Origin: Thalassiosira profunda | Taxonomy: Eukaryota; Bacillariophyta; Thalassiosirophyceae; Thalassiosirales; Thalassiosiraceae | Direction: 5' to 3' | Length of the DNA stretch: 11,205 bases | NCBI GenBank assembly: GCA_036939355.1 | Contig: JALLAP010000651.1 | Span: 1-11,205 of the forward strand | Shown here: piece by piece, positions 1 to 7,498 of the stretch | How the letters are laid out: every line of letters begins with the position of its first letter | Position numbering within the stretch: position 1 is the first letter of the stretch | Position numbers and translations under genes: made by a program | Notes under the pieces: model-generated | Databases searched by the model: none | Seen by the model: the letters and a program-made list of their open reading frames with translations, nothing else | What the model was told of the DNA's origin: nothing

Positions 1-160
1 CGTCCTTATGACCACCGCGCCAGTGCGAGAGTTGGCAGTCCCTGCTGCAATACTTGGTTGTTTTGCACGCATTGCACACCTTGAGGCTGCACCCGGCCTT
101 GCCGCAGGCGGCGCACGCCTCCGTGCCGTTGGCGCACGCGTCTGCCATCACGTCTATCAT
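1..160 (-). CDS. MYND-type zinc-finger protein, N-terminal fragment (gene continues past left edge)
   Basis: The minus strand read from an ATG at 160-158 gives 53 residues to the window edge with no stop. They contain an almost complete MYND finger: CAAC (C16, C19), CNAC (C29, C32), then Y37-C38, C42-Q43, H46-W47 and H51-K52. The spacing C-x2-C...C-x2-C-x5-C-x3-C followed by QxxHW and HK is the MYND signature; the last cysteine would fall just outside the window. W to H spacing is three residues rather than the more common two. MYND fingers are protein-interaction modules that bind proline-rich peptides, often joined to SET domains, ankyrin repeats or TPRs; which applies here cannot be seen. 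The finger lies at the extreme N-terminus. A second in-frame Met at codon 5 could also start. The frame stays open upstream to at least 400 but has no other in-frame ATG. The gene is divergent from the unknown gene that begins at 460. Confidence 0.85.
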   Translation of the reverse strand, partial: MIDVMADACANGTEACAACGKAGCSLKVCNACKTTKYCSRDCQLSHWRGGHKD

Positions 161-380
161 GCGGTGGCGCAAGAGGGGCACAACTGACCTTGAGATCCGC
201 GACGCACAGTTCCGCTCCGCAGCAGCTACCGAGCAGTATCGCGCCTCCCTCTTCTTCACAAAGATAGCTGGCGCCCTCGGGGTCGGGCCGAAGCGAGCGC
301 TGGGGGCGGGAGCGGGAGGGAGAATGAAAGCAAAGAGTTGAGAGTTGCTCAGTCCCGAGTCCAATTCCTCCGTGGGGACA

Positions 381-392
381 ACGTAGGAATCA
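381..392 (+). promoter_or_regulatory. Shared 12-mer ACGTAGGAATCA, copy 1
   Basis: This 12-mer is identical to the sequence at 8907-8918. It lies 67 bp before the plus-strand ATG at 460 and about 220 bp before the minus-strand MYND start. Both copies sit in divergent promoter gaps in the same orientation on the plus strand. It is a candidate transcription-factor site or core promoter element; I do not recognise it as a named motif. Confidence 0.4.
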
Positions 393-432
393 GTATTATC
401 CTGGGACTCCCTCCCTCCGCTCCGGGAGCAAA

Positions 433-448
433 GGTGAGCAGGTGAGCA
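433..448 (+). repeat. Tandem GGTGAGCA duplication (two donor-like sites)
   Basis: Two adjacent perfect copies of GGTGAGCA (433-440 and 441-448) end 11 bases before the ATG at 460. Each gives AG|GTGAG, a good 5' splice-donor match, eight bases apart. Translation does not need splicing here because the downstream ORF is intact. The sites could still be used for a leader intron or alternative splicing. Confidence 0.5.
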
Positions 449-459
449 ACGGTGCGGCA

Positions 460-2469
460 ATGGAGCTCGTTGGTTGGGACGAGGTGCTATGCCGCCCCAT
501 CTATCGGCGCTCCGCCCCGGCGGCGGCGGCCCCGAAGGCGAAGAAATCTGGAGCCGGCGGGAAGGTGAAGGTCCGCAAAGGCGGGGGTGATGGCCCAACG
601 TCATTGGTGGCGACAACCACCGCCACGAGCAAAATATCAATGGGCGGCGGTCCCCGGGCCAAGAAGGAGGCGGGAAGGCGGAGGAAGGCGCGGACAATCT
701 CGCTGTCGCCCGTCCAGGGTGCGGAGATGACGGCGGAGGGGGGCAGCCAGCACCTCGCGTCGAGCACTATTTCTGTGGCTCGCGATGGCACAGCACCCGC
801 CCCTGCCAGGCGCGGGGCCACCAATTTCGTCAACGCCAAAAAGAGGACGAGGGGCTACGGCACCAAGTCGTCTGCGCCGGGCAATGCCGCGGGCGCCTCG
901 TTCGTTGATTCGTGGGGAGCTCACGAGCATGATGCAGATGATGAGTTTGCACTTGCACCAGCCAACAAATGCACCACATTGCTGGTGGACACCTCGCCCT
1001 CTTTGAATGGGGAGATGGGGGAGGAAATGGATTTGGAGAGCGTAGATGGGGTGGAGAGCACGTGCAGTGTATTAGACAGTGGTGGTAACTACAGTCCCAC
1101 ACCCCGCAATGTCGGCAGCTCACCGGAAAGCGATGCGGCCAATCATTCGCCCGGGGAGGGGAGCAATCGTTCGCCAGGGGAGGGAAGTGGTGCGGATTCA
1201 CCTGCTTCTTCGCGCGATGCAGCGCCTTCGTTTAGTCCAAGCTCGAATATCAGCTGCGGGAGCTTTGGTCAGGACGGGGGAGCAAGTGATCAGTGGGAGC
1301 AATCGCTCGCAATGCATTTCGATGATGGGAGCATCAGCGGGGAGGCAAATTCAAACGTCGTTGCAACCCTTTCTGGTGAGCGCATTCAGCAACCAACACC
1401 GGCCTCGTTGGCAGCCTCGGTTGATTCTCCACACACGGTGGGCACTCTGGATGCTACTGCGCTTCGTTGCGAGAGCGTCAATGCCACGGCCTCTCGGGAA
1501 TCGTCAAAGTGCACTCCTTTCTCCAAAGGAGAAGAAAGTGCCAGGTCCCCGTACGTTTGCGGAAGACGTGAGAATGACGCCGAGGATGACTTCGATTTCG
1601 CTTTCGACGTAGCAGAGTCCGAGGCTGTTCAACAGAAGCAAAACAGGCGTTCGTACGGCGATGTCAAACCGGTGTGGATGCCGAGCAAGCCTGCCGCTGC
1701 TCCTGCTGGGGCCGCGCAATCGGCAAAGGTTGGGTGCGACGACGTCCTTGGCCGTCCAATCTATCACGCTCCTCCTGTGCAAGCGCCTGTGGCCGGAGAT
1801 AGCCCGGGCACCAGCACAGCTTCTGTGAACGAGAAGGCATTGGTGCCAGAAATCGATGCCGGTGGTGCCGAAGGATCGAGCAGCAACAACAACAAACGCG
1901 CACGGAGGAGGAAGCAGCGAGCGTATACTTCGATGGTCAGCAGAAAGGGGCTATCGCAGGCGGCAAGGGACAGTATGGATATCGGATCGCCAGTGCAACC
2001 TCCCAGCCCACCACCTCGCGTGGAGACGTCTGACAAAGAGCCTGACGAAGCCGACGAAGAGAAGGATGCAAATCAAAACGGCAAAGCTGAAATGGAAATG
2101 GATGGCGCTGAGCTGGATCTCGACTTGGAAATGGAGGATATTGCAAACGACTGCAACGCCCAGCAACCCCAGCCGACGAGCAAATCTTCGCTTGAATCTG
2201 CGCGAGCCTTCTTCCGCTACCTGGATACGAATCACAACCTCACCATTCTCAAGAATGGCGACGCTACCCCGAGCGCCAAGCTCGACAATATCCGGACCAA
2301 TCGGAGGATTGGTCATAACGAGCAGCTTCGAGGAGAGTATTCCCACTACTGCCAGACGGTCGCGGGCACCGGCGTCAATCCCATTTCGTTGAGCGAGTTT
2401 GCGAGGAACTGGAATCTTTGCTTCACGCAGAATGGGGTCGTTCGGGATGGACTCCTCGATGAAGAGTAG
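460..2469 (+). CDS. Unknown, mostly disordered protein with repeated short motifs and a conserved-looking C-terminal block
   Basis: This is an intact 669-residue ORF of unknown function. I start it at ATG 460; the frame opens earlier at a GTG (442), which is not a credible eukaryotic start. Residues 1 to about 575 are rich in Ser, Ala, Gly, Pro, Asp and Glu and look disordered. A motif G-W-D-E-V-L-C-R-P-I-Y at 5-15 recurs as G-C-D-D-V-L-G-R-P-I-Y at 425-435. An acidic motif EHDADDEFALA at 156-166 recurs as ENDAEDDFDFA at 371-381. Basic RRRK-containing stretches follow each copy of the first motif (near 67-84 and 477-495) and could be nuclear localisation signals. Residues 548-559 hold an acidic L-D-L-D-L segment. 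From about 577 to the end the sequence is less biased, with aromatic residues (FFRYLDTNHN, YSHYCQ, FARNWNLCF), and is probably a small folded domain. A nuclear scaffold or regulator is a guess. Its 3' end faces the GAA1 gene across 68 bp. Confidence 0.8.
   Translation: MELVGWDEVLCRPIYRRSAPAAAAPKAKKSGAGGKVKVRKGGGDGPTSLVATTTATSKISMGGGPRAKKEAGRRRKARTISLSPVQGAEMTAEGGSQHLASSTISVARDGTAPAPARRGATNFVNAKKRTRGYGTKSSAPGNAAGASFVDSWGAHEHDADDEFALAPANKCTTLLVDTSPSLNGEMGEEMDLESVDGVESTCSVLDSGGNYSPTPRNVGSSPESDAANHSPGEGSNRSPGEGSGADSPASSRDAAPSFSPSSNISCGSFGQDGGASDQWEQSLAMHFDDGSISGEANSNVVATLSGERIQQPTPASLAASVDSPHTVGTLDATALRCESVNATASRESSKCTPFSKGEESARSPYVCGRRENDAEDDFDFAFDVAESEAVQQKQNRRSYGDVKPVWMPSKPAAAPAGAAQSAKVGCDDVLGRPIYHAPPVQAPVAGDSPGTSTASVNEKALVPEIDAGGAEGSSSNNNKRARRRKQRAYTSMVSRKGLSQAARDSMDIGSPVQPPSPPPRVETSDKEPDEADEEKDANQNGKAEMEMDGAELDLDLEMEDIANDCNAQQPQPTSKSSLESARAFFRYLDTNHNLTILKNGDATPSAKLDNIRTNRRIGHNEQLRGEYSHYCQTVAGTGVNPISLSEFARNWNLCFTQNGVVRDGLLDEE
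1141..1188 (+). repeat. Two-copy 24-bp in-frame tandem repeat
   Basis: Bases 1141-1164 and 1165-1188 are tandem 24-bp units differing at four positions. They encode NHSPGEGS and NRSPGEGS inside the disordered part of the unknown protein. Each unit holds an SP dipeptide, a possible site for proline-directed kinases. The length keeps the frame, as expected of repeat slippage in a disordered region. Confidence 0.8.
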
Positions 2470-2537
2470 TAAAGCACTGCAGGTAGTATCGCCAGGGTAG
2501 AAATGTTCAATTAGCGTGCAAAGAATTTGCTTTCCTC

Positions 2538-4517
2538 CTAATCAGCTAGCCACATCGCTGCAAGAAGCAAATGCAGTGGAGTGTAAACGCCCAGAACGTA
2601 TGGCGTGTACCAGGGAAAAATTCTTGGCACAAGCAACATCGGAGGCGACGTTGCCACCAAGAAGATGACTTTCACAGCCATCAAAGCAGTCGTAAGAAAT
2701 GCATTGCCTGTCACTCTCGCGCGTAGCGAGGGAGGCAGAACCAAAGTTGCTAGCAATGGCGTCCAGAAGACCGAGGATGGAAAGCCCAGAGAGTAATTGG
2801 CGAGCAGCAGCGGTGCGTGGAGATAGATTCCAAGGAGGCAAGCGACAAATCTCAAGCTTCCGCGGCATTCGTCCTTTTCTTTCGCAACGACAATGCTTTG
2901 ACGCGCCGCCAGGACCACGAGAACGTATGCGGCCGCGAACACGAGACTTGCAATCCAATGCAGAATGCCCTCTCCCGCCTCCCTTAGACCATTTGCAACC
3001 ATCGCCAACAGGCAAATGCACGATGTTGCCACGAGCACCGGCCCCACCACCACGCCCACGTGCACAAACTGAAACCTCCTCAGATCCCGCAACGCCAGCG
3101 ATGCCGCTCTTACGACCATTGGAAGCGTCACCAGAATCGCAGGATAGATGTACTCTCCGTGCGAGACAAACTTGGACGGCGCCGGCATGGTGTATTGCGC
3201 AATCGAGTGGTGCAACCGCTCGTGGAGATTGCTGATCGCTCGCAGCAGGTGCTCTGACACGCGGACGAGGTCGGCGTAGTGTGGGTGAATCGAAGACGAA
3301 GAGGATGCACTCCGATCAGAGGGAATGCGCACTTCAATGGTGAGGGCGTCGATGCCATGACTGAGCGCCGAAGCGTGCGGCTGGCGCGGTCCGACGACCA
3401 ATCCCCCCACAAAGCCGAAGAGCCCCGCCAAGTCCTTGGCATATTGCTCCACGCGCGGCCCCTCCAAGCCCAGCACACTGCTCACCCTTCCCACCATTCG
3501 TCCTATTCGCTCCTCTAATCCACGGCCAAAGGGATGCACCCGAAACTCCGAACCGCTGTAATACATCGTCTTCTCGTGCCGTTCCCCCGCGGGCCGGCTT
3601 TGGAACGACAGAAACGTCGCAAAGATCAAATCCAGATTGGGGAGAGATCCGCGCTCTCCGTGGGGCAGAATGCGCACCTCCGTTGCACCGCTAGCAGCCG
3701 TGAATTCGTCGACGTCGCTGAGTACCAGGGCTGATCGTACGATTGGGAAAGTAAAGTGCGGTGGGAGGGGACGCGCCCCTGAATCGCCCGCGTAGGCGGA
3801 CATGAATGCATCCACCGTCGATCCAAGCTGTGTTGCGTTGCCACTCGCGGATCCATCACTGGCAGGGGAGACGACGTACACGGCCTTGGATAGCCACGGG
3901 GTGTCCACTCGATTTCCCAGCCTTTGTATCAGATGCAGTATCGACGCGTGCAAATCGCTTTCCTCGTACCAATCTCCGCGATTGCTGCTCGTATTGCTCC
4001 CAACGACGATGACCACGGCCTCCGTGGACTCCACAACGGGTCCCATCGACGGCAGTATCCGCGCCACGTCAAACCCCATCGTTTCAGTGGCAGCGTGATG
4101 GAGGCACTCCACCGCCGGGGAAATGGGCACCCTCCCCGAGGCAATGGCGTCGCACACCCCACCTCCCCTGCCCCCTTCATTGTTGTTTGCAGCGGCTCTT
4201 TGCAGCGGGTACACCGCCACGCGATGGCGGTGCACGTCCAGCCCGTTCTCGTCTATATATTGCCCTCGGCACTTCAATTCGCCTGTTATCACCGAGACCA
4301 GCGGATGCAGCGCCGTCCACGCCAGGCCGAGGAGCCACGGGAGGGTGAGCAGTATTGGTATCGCCCGTTGGAGGAGCTTCTCCCGCTTTTGTCGGCGCCT
4401 GAGGTCGTCGAGCTTTTGTTTGCGCTTGGTTTCTGCTTCGGACGCATCTATTGCAGCCGCGGCAGTGGGAGCAGGGCTGGGGGATGCGCCGGCGCCCGCG
4501 TCGTCGGGCGCGGGCAT
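2538..4517 (-). CDS. GPAA1: GPI transamidase subunit GAA1/GPAA1-like
   Basis: This 659-residue ER membrane protein resembles GAA1/GPAA1, the GPI-transamidase subunit that helps bring the GPI lipid and the precursor protein together for attachment by the caspase-like PIG-K subunit. The layout fits the family: a Lys/Arg-rich cytosolic N-terminus (about 31-51), one membrane segment (about 52-74), a large lumenal region (about 80-450), then roughly seven hydrophobic segments (near 456-475, 485-509, 519-540, 554-575, 581-597, 606-625 and 637-657). Family-like motifs are YIDENGL after the first membrane segment, DTPWLSK (205-211), LPNLDL (292-297), HGIDALTIEVR (387-397) and SKFVSHGEYIYPAILVTLP (448-466). 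The lumenal part is peptidase-M28-like in this family. The frame opens from a GTG at 4592, but the first in-frame ATG is 4517-4515, and a TAG lies just upstream at 4625-4623. It is divergent from NOL10 and convergent with the unknown gene. The main uncertainty is divergence between the motifs. Confidence 0.85.
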   Translation of the reverse strand: MPAPDDAGAGASPSPAPTAAAAIDASEAETKRKQKLDDLRRRQKREKLLQRAIPILLTLPWLLGLAWTALHPLVSVITGELKCRGQYIDENGLDVHRHRVAVYPLQRAAANNNEGGRGGGVCDAIASGRVPISPAVECLHHAATETMGFDVARILPSMGPVVESTEAVVIVVGSNTSSNRGDWYEESDLHASILHLIQRLGNRVDTPWLSKAVYVVSPASDGSASGNATQLGSTVDAFMSAYAGDSGARPLPPHFTFPIVRSALVLSDVDEFTAASGATEVRILPHGERGSLPNLDLIFATFLSFQSRPAGERHEKTMYYSGSEFRVHPFGRGLEERIGRMVGRVSSVLGLEGPRVEQYAKDLAGLFGFVGGLVVGPRQPHASALSHGIDALTIEVRIPSDRSASSSSSIHPHYADLVRVSEHLLRAISNLHERLHHSIAQYTMPAPSKFVSHGEYIYPAILVTLPMVVRAASLALRDLRRFQFVHVGVVVGPVLVATSCICLLAMVANGLREAGEGILHWIASLVFAAAYVLVVLAARQSIVVAKEKDECRGSLRFVACLLGIYLHAPLLLANYSLGFPSSVFWTPLLATLVLPPSLRARVTGNAFLTTALMAVKVIFLVATSPPMLLVPRIFPWYTPYVLGVYTPLHLLLAAMWLAD

Positions 4518-4978
4518 GTTAGGTACAGGGGGTGCACCAAGTTGATCGTTTGTGCCAACTTTTTTGCAACCCGCCGCGTCGACACACCCCACGACCCGGC
4601 TTATCTCGGCCTCTCCAGGCGGCTATGGTACTCTGTAGCCACCACCCCTCGCAGCGGCAGATCCGCTGGGCGGCGGCGTCGCGTCGGCTTTGATTTGGGC
4701 TTCTTTGGGTTTGGGGGGGGAAGGGAAAGGGACGGATGGAAGATGGGCGGACATCTTTTGAGACCATTCATTTTTCCGGCGACGGCGCAACACACACCAC
4801 AACCTCTGCGCCTGCCGCGCTCCCCACCCCTCACGCCTCTACGAGTGCAGTCGATTGGGCAACGTACGAGTGGTGAGGCTCGAGGCGCTGCGCGTCGGTG
4901 TCGGCTGTCAGATTCGGCAGCATATCTACTCAAAGCTGATTGTGAGCTCTGCATGCAGCACACAACAACACATCCACG
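4518..4978. promoter_or_regulatory. Divergent intergenic region between GAA1 and NOL10
   Basis: This 461-bp gap carries both promoters for two housekeeping genes. It contains a dense G-run cluster (4697-4731), C-rich tracts around 4790-4840, and CA-rich sequence (about 4957-4977) directly before the NOL10 start. An ATG at 4953, out of frame with NOL10, lies in the last 26 bases. The long plus-strand and minus-strand open frames that cross this gap look like by-products of G+C-rich coding sequence. I see no TATA box, tRNA or small gene. Confidence 0.55.
4707..4731 (+). other. Potential G-quadruplex
   Basis: Four G-tracts (4707-4709, 4713-4720, 4723-4725, 4729-4731) are separated by loops of two or three bases, with another GGG at 4697-4699. 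This satisfies the usual G3+ short-loop rule. It lies 190 bp upstream of the GAA1 start and about 250 bp upstream of the NOL10 start, on the strand that is template for GAA1. Folding in vivo is not shown by sequence. Confidence 0.6.
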
Positions 4979-7498
4979 ATGGAGATCCAGGAACGGCGCT
5001 CCGGCAAGATCTACTCCCTCGCCTCGACCACCTCCGTCCCGGAATGGCTCTCCGAACGCTCCCGCCGCAACCTCGCCAAGCGCGATTCCCAATTCCGCCA
5101 CCGCATCACTTTGTTGCAGGACCTCGAAATGCCCGTCGCCAGCACCAAGATTCGACAATCGCCCGACGGCAGGTTTCTGATTGTCGGCGGGACGTACAGC
5201 CCAAGGATACGATGCTACGAGCTGGCCGAGATGAGCATGAAGTTCGAACGCTACCTGGACAGCGAGGTGGTCGATCTGCTCATGCTGGGAGAGGATTACG
5301 GCAAGTTGGCCATCTTGGGGGCCGATCGGACCGTCATGTTCCACGCTCCGTATGGGAACCACGAGAAGATCCGATTGCCGACGTTCGGGCGGGCGATGGC
5401 GTACGAGAAGAGCACGTGCGATTTGATGGTGGTGAGCTCGGGGAAGCGGGTGGGAAGAGGCGAAATCGAGAAGGGCCAGCAGGCGATGGGGGAAGTGTAT
5501 CGATTCAATCTGGACGAGGGGCGGTTTTCCCAGCCGTACTCGTTTACTTCGGCGCTGAAGCGGAGGAAGGGCGGGGACGATGTTATTGACAACGCGCAGG
5601 TGCTGCAACTGGGCGGGAGTTGCATTGCCGTCTCCCCGACGCACGCCCTGACGGCGGTGGGGGCGGAGGATGGCACTGTCCGTTTTTGGGATAACCGTGC
5701 GCCTCTGCGCTCTGCCCCGGACGGTGCTCACCTGACCCCGTTTCTCAACCTGGATGTGTCGTCGGCCACCGCTGGCCGCGGATTCTTCGACGAGAACACC
5801 AACAGCGGCTTCCCCGGGGAGGTCACTTCAATTTGCTTCGACTCTGCTGGGATGCAAATGTGCGCGGGCACTCGAGGCGGGAACGTGGCCCTGTACGACA
5901 TGCGCTCGAGCAACCCTTTGTTCATCAAGGAGCACCAGTACGGACTGCCCATTCACACGGTGCAGTTCCACGCGGGTTCGGGAACGGTGTTGAGCGGCGA
6001 TCCCAAGCTTGTAAAGATTTGGAACGCAAAGGGATCGTCGGCAGGGTCGATGCAGGGAAGAGACGATTGGAACGATGACGGTGGTCTGGGCAGCAATGCT
6101 GAGAGCGAGGGGCTGGGTGGTCCCCTGGGTTCCATCGTGGCGAATGTTGAGGGCACTGCTGATTTCTCTCATTTCATAACGTCGGGCGACGGCACCGACC
6201 CTAGCGGGCAGAGCAACGGACTGCTGCTGTGCACTGGCGAGCAATCGAAGGTCCAGTCATTTTACTGTCCCGTTCTTGGCGCCGCGCCCCAGTGGTGCTC
6301 GTTTCTGGACAACATTACGGAAGAGTTGGAGGAGAGGGATGGTGCTCTCGACAAGACTGCCACAGACGATGCCGGCGTCGTGCAAACTGAAACCATCTAC
6401 GAGGACTACAAGTTCCTCACCCGCGCAGAGATCGACCAGCTTGGCATCCAAAATCTGGTCGGTACGCCGTTGTTGCGAGGCTACATGCACGGATTCTTCA
6501 TCCACGTGGGTCTTTACAACCGCATCCGGGCCGTGGCCAAGCCCTTCGAATACAATGAGTATCGAACGAAGAAGATCAAAGATCGATTGGAGGAGAAGCG
6601 GGCGTCGCGGATCGCGCCCAAGGCGGCGGCCCAGAAGGCCAAGGCGAAGGTCAACCCCGACCTCGCCGATCGGCTGCACGCCAAGGCTGGGTCCAAGACG
6701 AAATCGGGCAAGGTGGCCAAGGCGCTGGTCGAGGACGATCGTTTCGGTGGGCTGTTCCAAAATCCAGACTTTGCTATTGATGAGGAGGCGGAGGACTTCA
6801 AGCTGCGCAATCCCAGTGGCGCGTCGGCAAGGAAGTTCATGCGGAACGATCGGGATATGGACAGCGATGCGGAGGAAGACGAGGATGATGATGATGATGA
6901 CGAGGCTGGTGTTGGCGGAGCAGAGAGTGGATTTGGTAAAGTGATGAGTGAGGAGGGCGACGAACGATGGGGCAGTGGTGCTAGCGATGGCGACGACGTA
7001 GGAGGAGAAGAGTACCACGAGAGTAATAGCGACGACGATGGACTCGCAGGAGGAAGAATACGAGGAGAGGCATTCGACGATATGAGAAGCGATCCGCCTC
7101 CTAAGGAGAAGAAGAAACGAAAGAAGGACAAAAAGAAGAAGAGAAAGTCAAAGAATGTCATGTATGAGGCAGACGACTACGGCGCTGATGCTCTGGACAT
7201 TGGTCTGGGCGACCACGCAGCCGAAACAGAAGCCAGCAAGCGAAAGAAAGAACTGTCTCTGTCGATGGCCGAGCGTCTAGAGTTGCAATCCGAGCAGTCC
7301 AAGTTTGTCGGCGAGACGAAGCGCCTCAAGGTGACTGGGCAGGGCGCCGTGAAGGAGGTGACGTTTGTGCCAAAATCGGCTAAGAAGAAGAAGGATGCGG
7401 AAGAACGGGCAAAGCGGGAGGCGAAGGACGACAGAATGGGGCGGAGTCGCAGAGGTGTGAAGGATCTGGGCTTCAAGACACCGTTCAAGCACCAGTAG
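4979..7498 (+). CDS. NOL10: NOL10/Enp2 nucleolar WD40 protein (40S ribosome biogenesis)
   Basis: This 839-residue protein is a clear orthologue of human NOL10 and yeast Enp2, a component of the 90S/SSU processome and early pre-40S particles in the nucleolus. Residues 10-60 match the family start (IYSL, SVPEWLSER, LLQDLEMP). The beta-propeller follows (YSPRIRCYE, MKFERYLDSEVV, GTVRFWDNR, HQYGLPIHTVQFH, KLVKIWN). The family core is PQWCSFLDNITEELEE (437-452), YEDYKFLTRAEI (474-485), RGYMHGFFIH (500-509) and FEYNEYR (523-529). The NUC153-like block DDRFGGLFQNPDF is at 586-598. An acidic stretch with six Asp (636-641), a Lys-rich nucleolar-type tail (709-725) and a conserved end (AVKEVTFVPKS, RRGVKDLGFK) follow. 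It is longer than human (688) and yeast (707) proteins through low-complexity insertions near 155-170, 241-277, 350-418 and 625-710. Start ATG 4979 has A at -3 and G at +4. Its 3' end is 35 bp from the SPRY gene's stop. Confidence 0.95.
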   Translation: MEIQERRSGKIYSLASTTSVPEWLSERSRRNLAKRDSQFRHRITLLQDLEMPVASTKIRQSPDGRFLIVGGTYSPRIRCYELAEMSMKFERYLDSEVVDLLMLGEDYGKLAILGADRTVMFHAPYGNHEKIRLPTFGRAMAYEKSTCDLMVVSSGKRVGRGEIEKGQQAMGEVYRFNLDEGRFSQPYSFTSALKRRKGGDDVIDNAQVLQLGGSCIAVSPTHALTAVGAEDGTVRFWDNRAPLRSAPDGAHLTPFLNLDVSSATAGRGFFDENTNSGFPGEVTSICFDSAGMQMCAGTRGGNVALYDMRSSNPLFIKEHQYGLPIHTVQFHAGSGTVLSGDPKLVKIWNAKGSSAGSMQGRDDWNDDGGLGSNAESEGLGGPLGSIVANVEGTADFSHFITSGDGTDPSGQSNGLLLCTGEQSKVQSFYCPVLGAAPQWCSFLDNITEELEERDGALDKTATDDAGVVQTETIYEDYKFLTRAEIDQLGIQNLVGTPLLRGYMHGFFIHVGLYNRIRAVAKPFEYNEYRTKKIKDRLEEKRASRIAPKAAAQKAKAKVNPDLADRLHAKAGSKTKSGKVAKALVEDDRFGGLFQNPDFAIDEEAEDFKLRNPSGASARKFMRNDRDMDSDAEEDEDDDDDDEAGVGGAESGFGKVMSEEGDERWGSGASDGDDVGGEEYHESNSDDDGLAGGRIRGEAFDDMRSDPPPKEKKKRKKDKKKKRKSKNVMYEADDYGADALDIGLGDHAAETEASKRKKELSLSMAERLELQSEQSKFVGETKRLKVTGQGAVKEVTFVPKSAKKKKDAEERAKREAKDDRMGRSRRGVKDLGFKTPFKHQ
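6884..6898 (+). repeat. (GAT)5 trinucleotide run coding poly-Asp
   Basis: Five perfect GAT codons followed by GAC encode six Asp (residues 636-641) in the acidic tail of NOL10. This is a possible length-variable microsatellite. Acidic tracts at this place are common in the family. Confidence 0.85.

Larger units (their letters stand above)
161..459. promoter_or_regulatory. Divergent intergenic region between the MYND gene and the unknown plus-strand gene
   Basis: These 299 bases separate two head-to-head start codons and must hold both promoters and both 5' leaders. Visible elements are a CCAAT at 361-365, the 12-mer ACGTAGGAATCA at 381-392 (also found in another divergent gap of this window), a pyrimidine-rich stretch at about 407-425, and a tandem GGTGAGCA repeat just before the plus-strand start. 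A five-codon upstream ORF (324-341) would be in the plus leader if transcription began before 324. I see no TATA box. Promoter function is inferred from position only. Confidence 0.6.

Noticed and set aside
54..341. 95-codon plus-strand ORF at the left end
   Set aside because: It is antisense to the MYND finger, whose metal ligands and spacing are clear on the minus strand.
442..459. GTG-initiated extension of the unknown gene (six extra residues)
   Set aside because: GTG is not a credible start in a eukaryotic nuclear gene; the first ATG is at 460 and the extra codons lie in the GGTGAGCA repeat.
1951..2346. 131-codon minus-strand ORF with hydrophobic stretches
   Set aside because: It lies antisense to the acidic part of the unknown protein; the apparent hydrophobicity is the complement of GAA/GAG/AAG-type codons.
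4251..4262. TATA-like sequence CTATATAT
   Set aside because: It lies inside the GAA1 coding sequence with no gene start suitably placed downstream.
4518..4592. GTG-initiated extension of GAA1 (25 extra residues)
   Set aside because: There is no ATG in this stretch and a stop codon lies just upstream; the first ATG at 4517 leaves a normal GAA1 N-terminus.
3924..5180. 418-codon plus-strand ORF
   Set aside because: It runs antisense through GAA1, crosses the divergent promoter and enters NOL10 in the wrong frame; its composition is the Arg/Pro-rich type of G+C-rich shadow frames.
4601..5731. 376-codon minus-strand ORF
   Set aside because: It is antisense to the well-conserved NOL10 start and propeller, and shows no domain or motif of its own.
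6514..7161. 215-codon minus-strand ORF rich in Ser and Phe
   Set aside because: It is the mirror image of the acidic and Lys-rich tail of NOL10.
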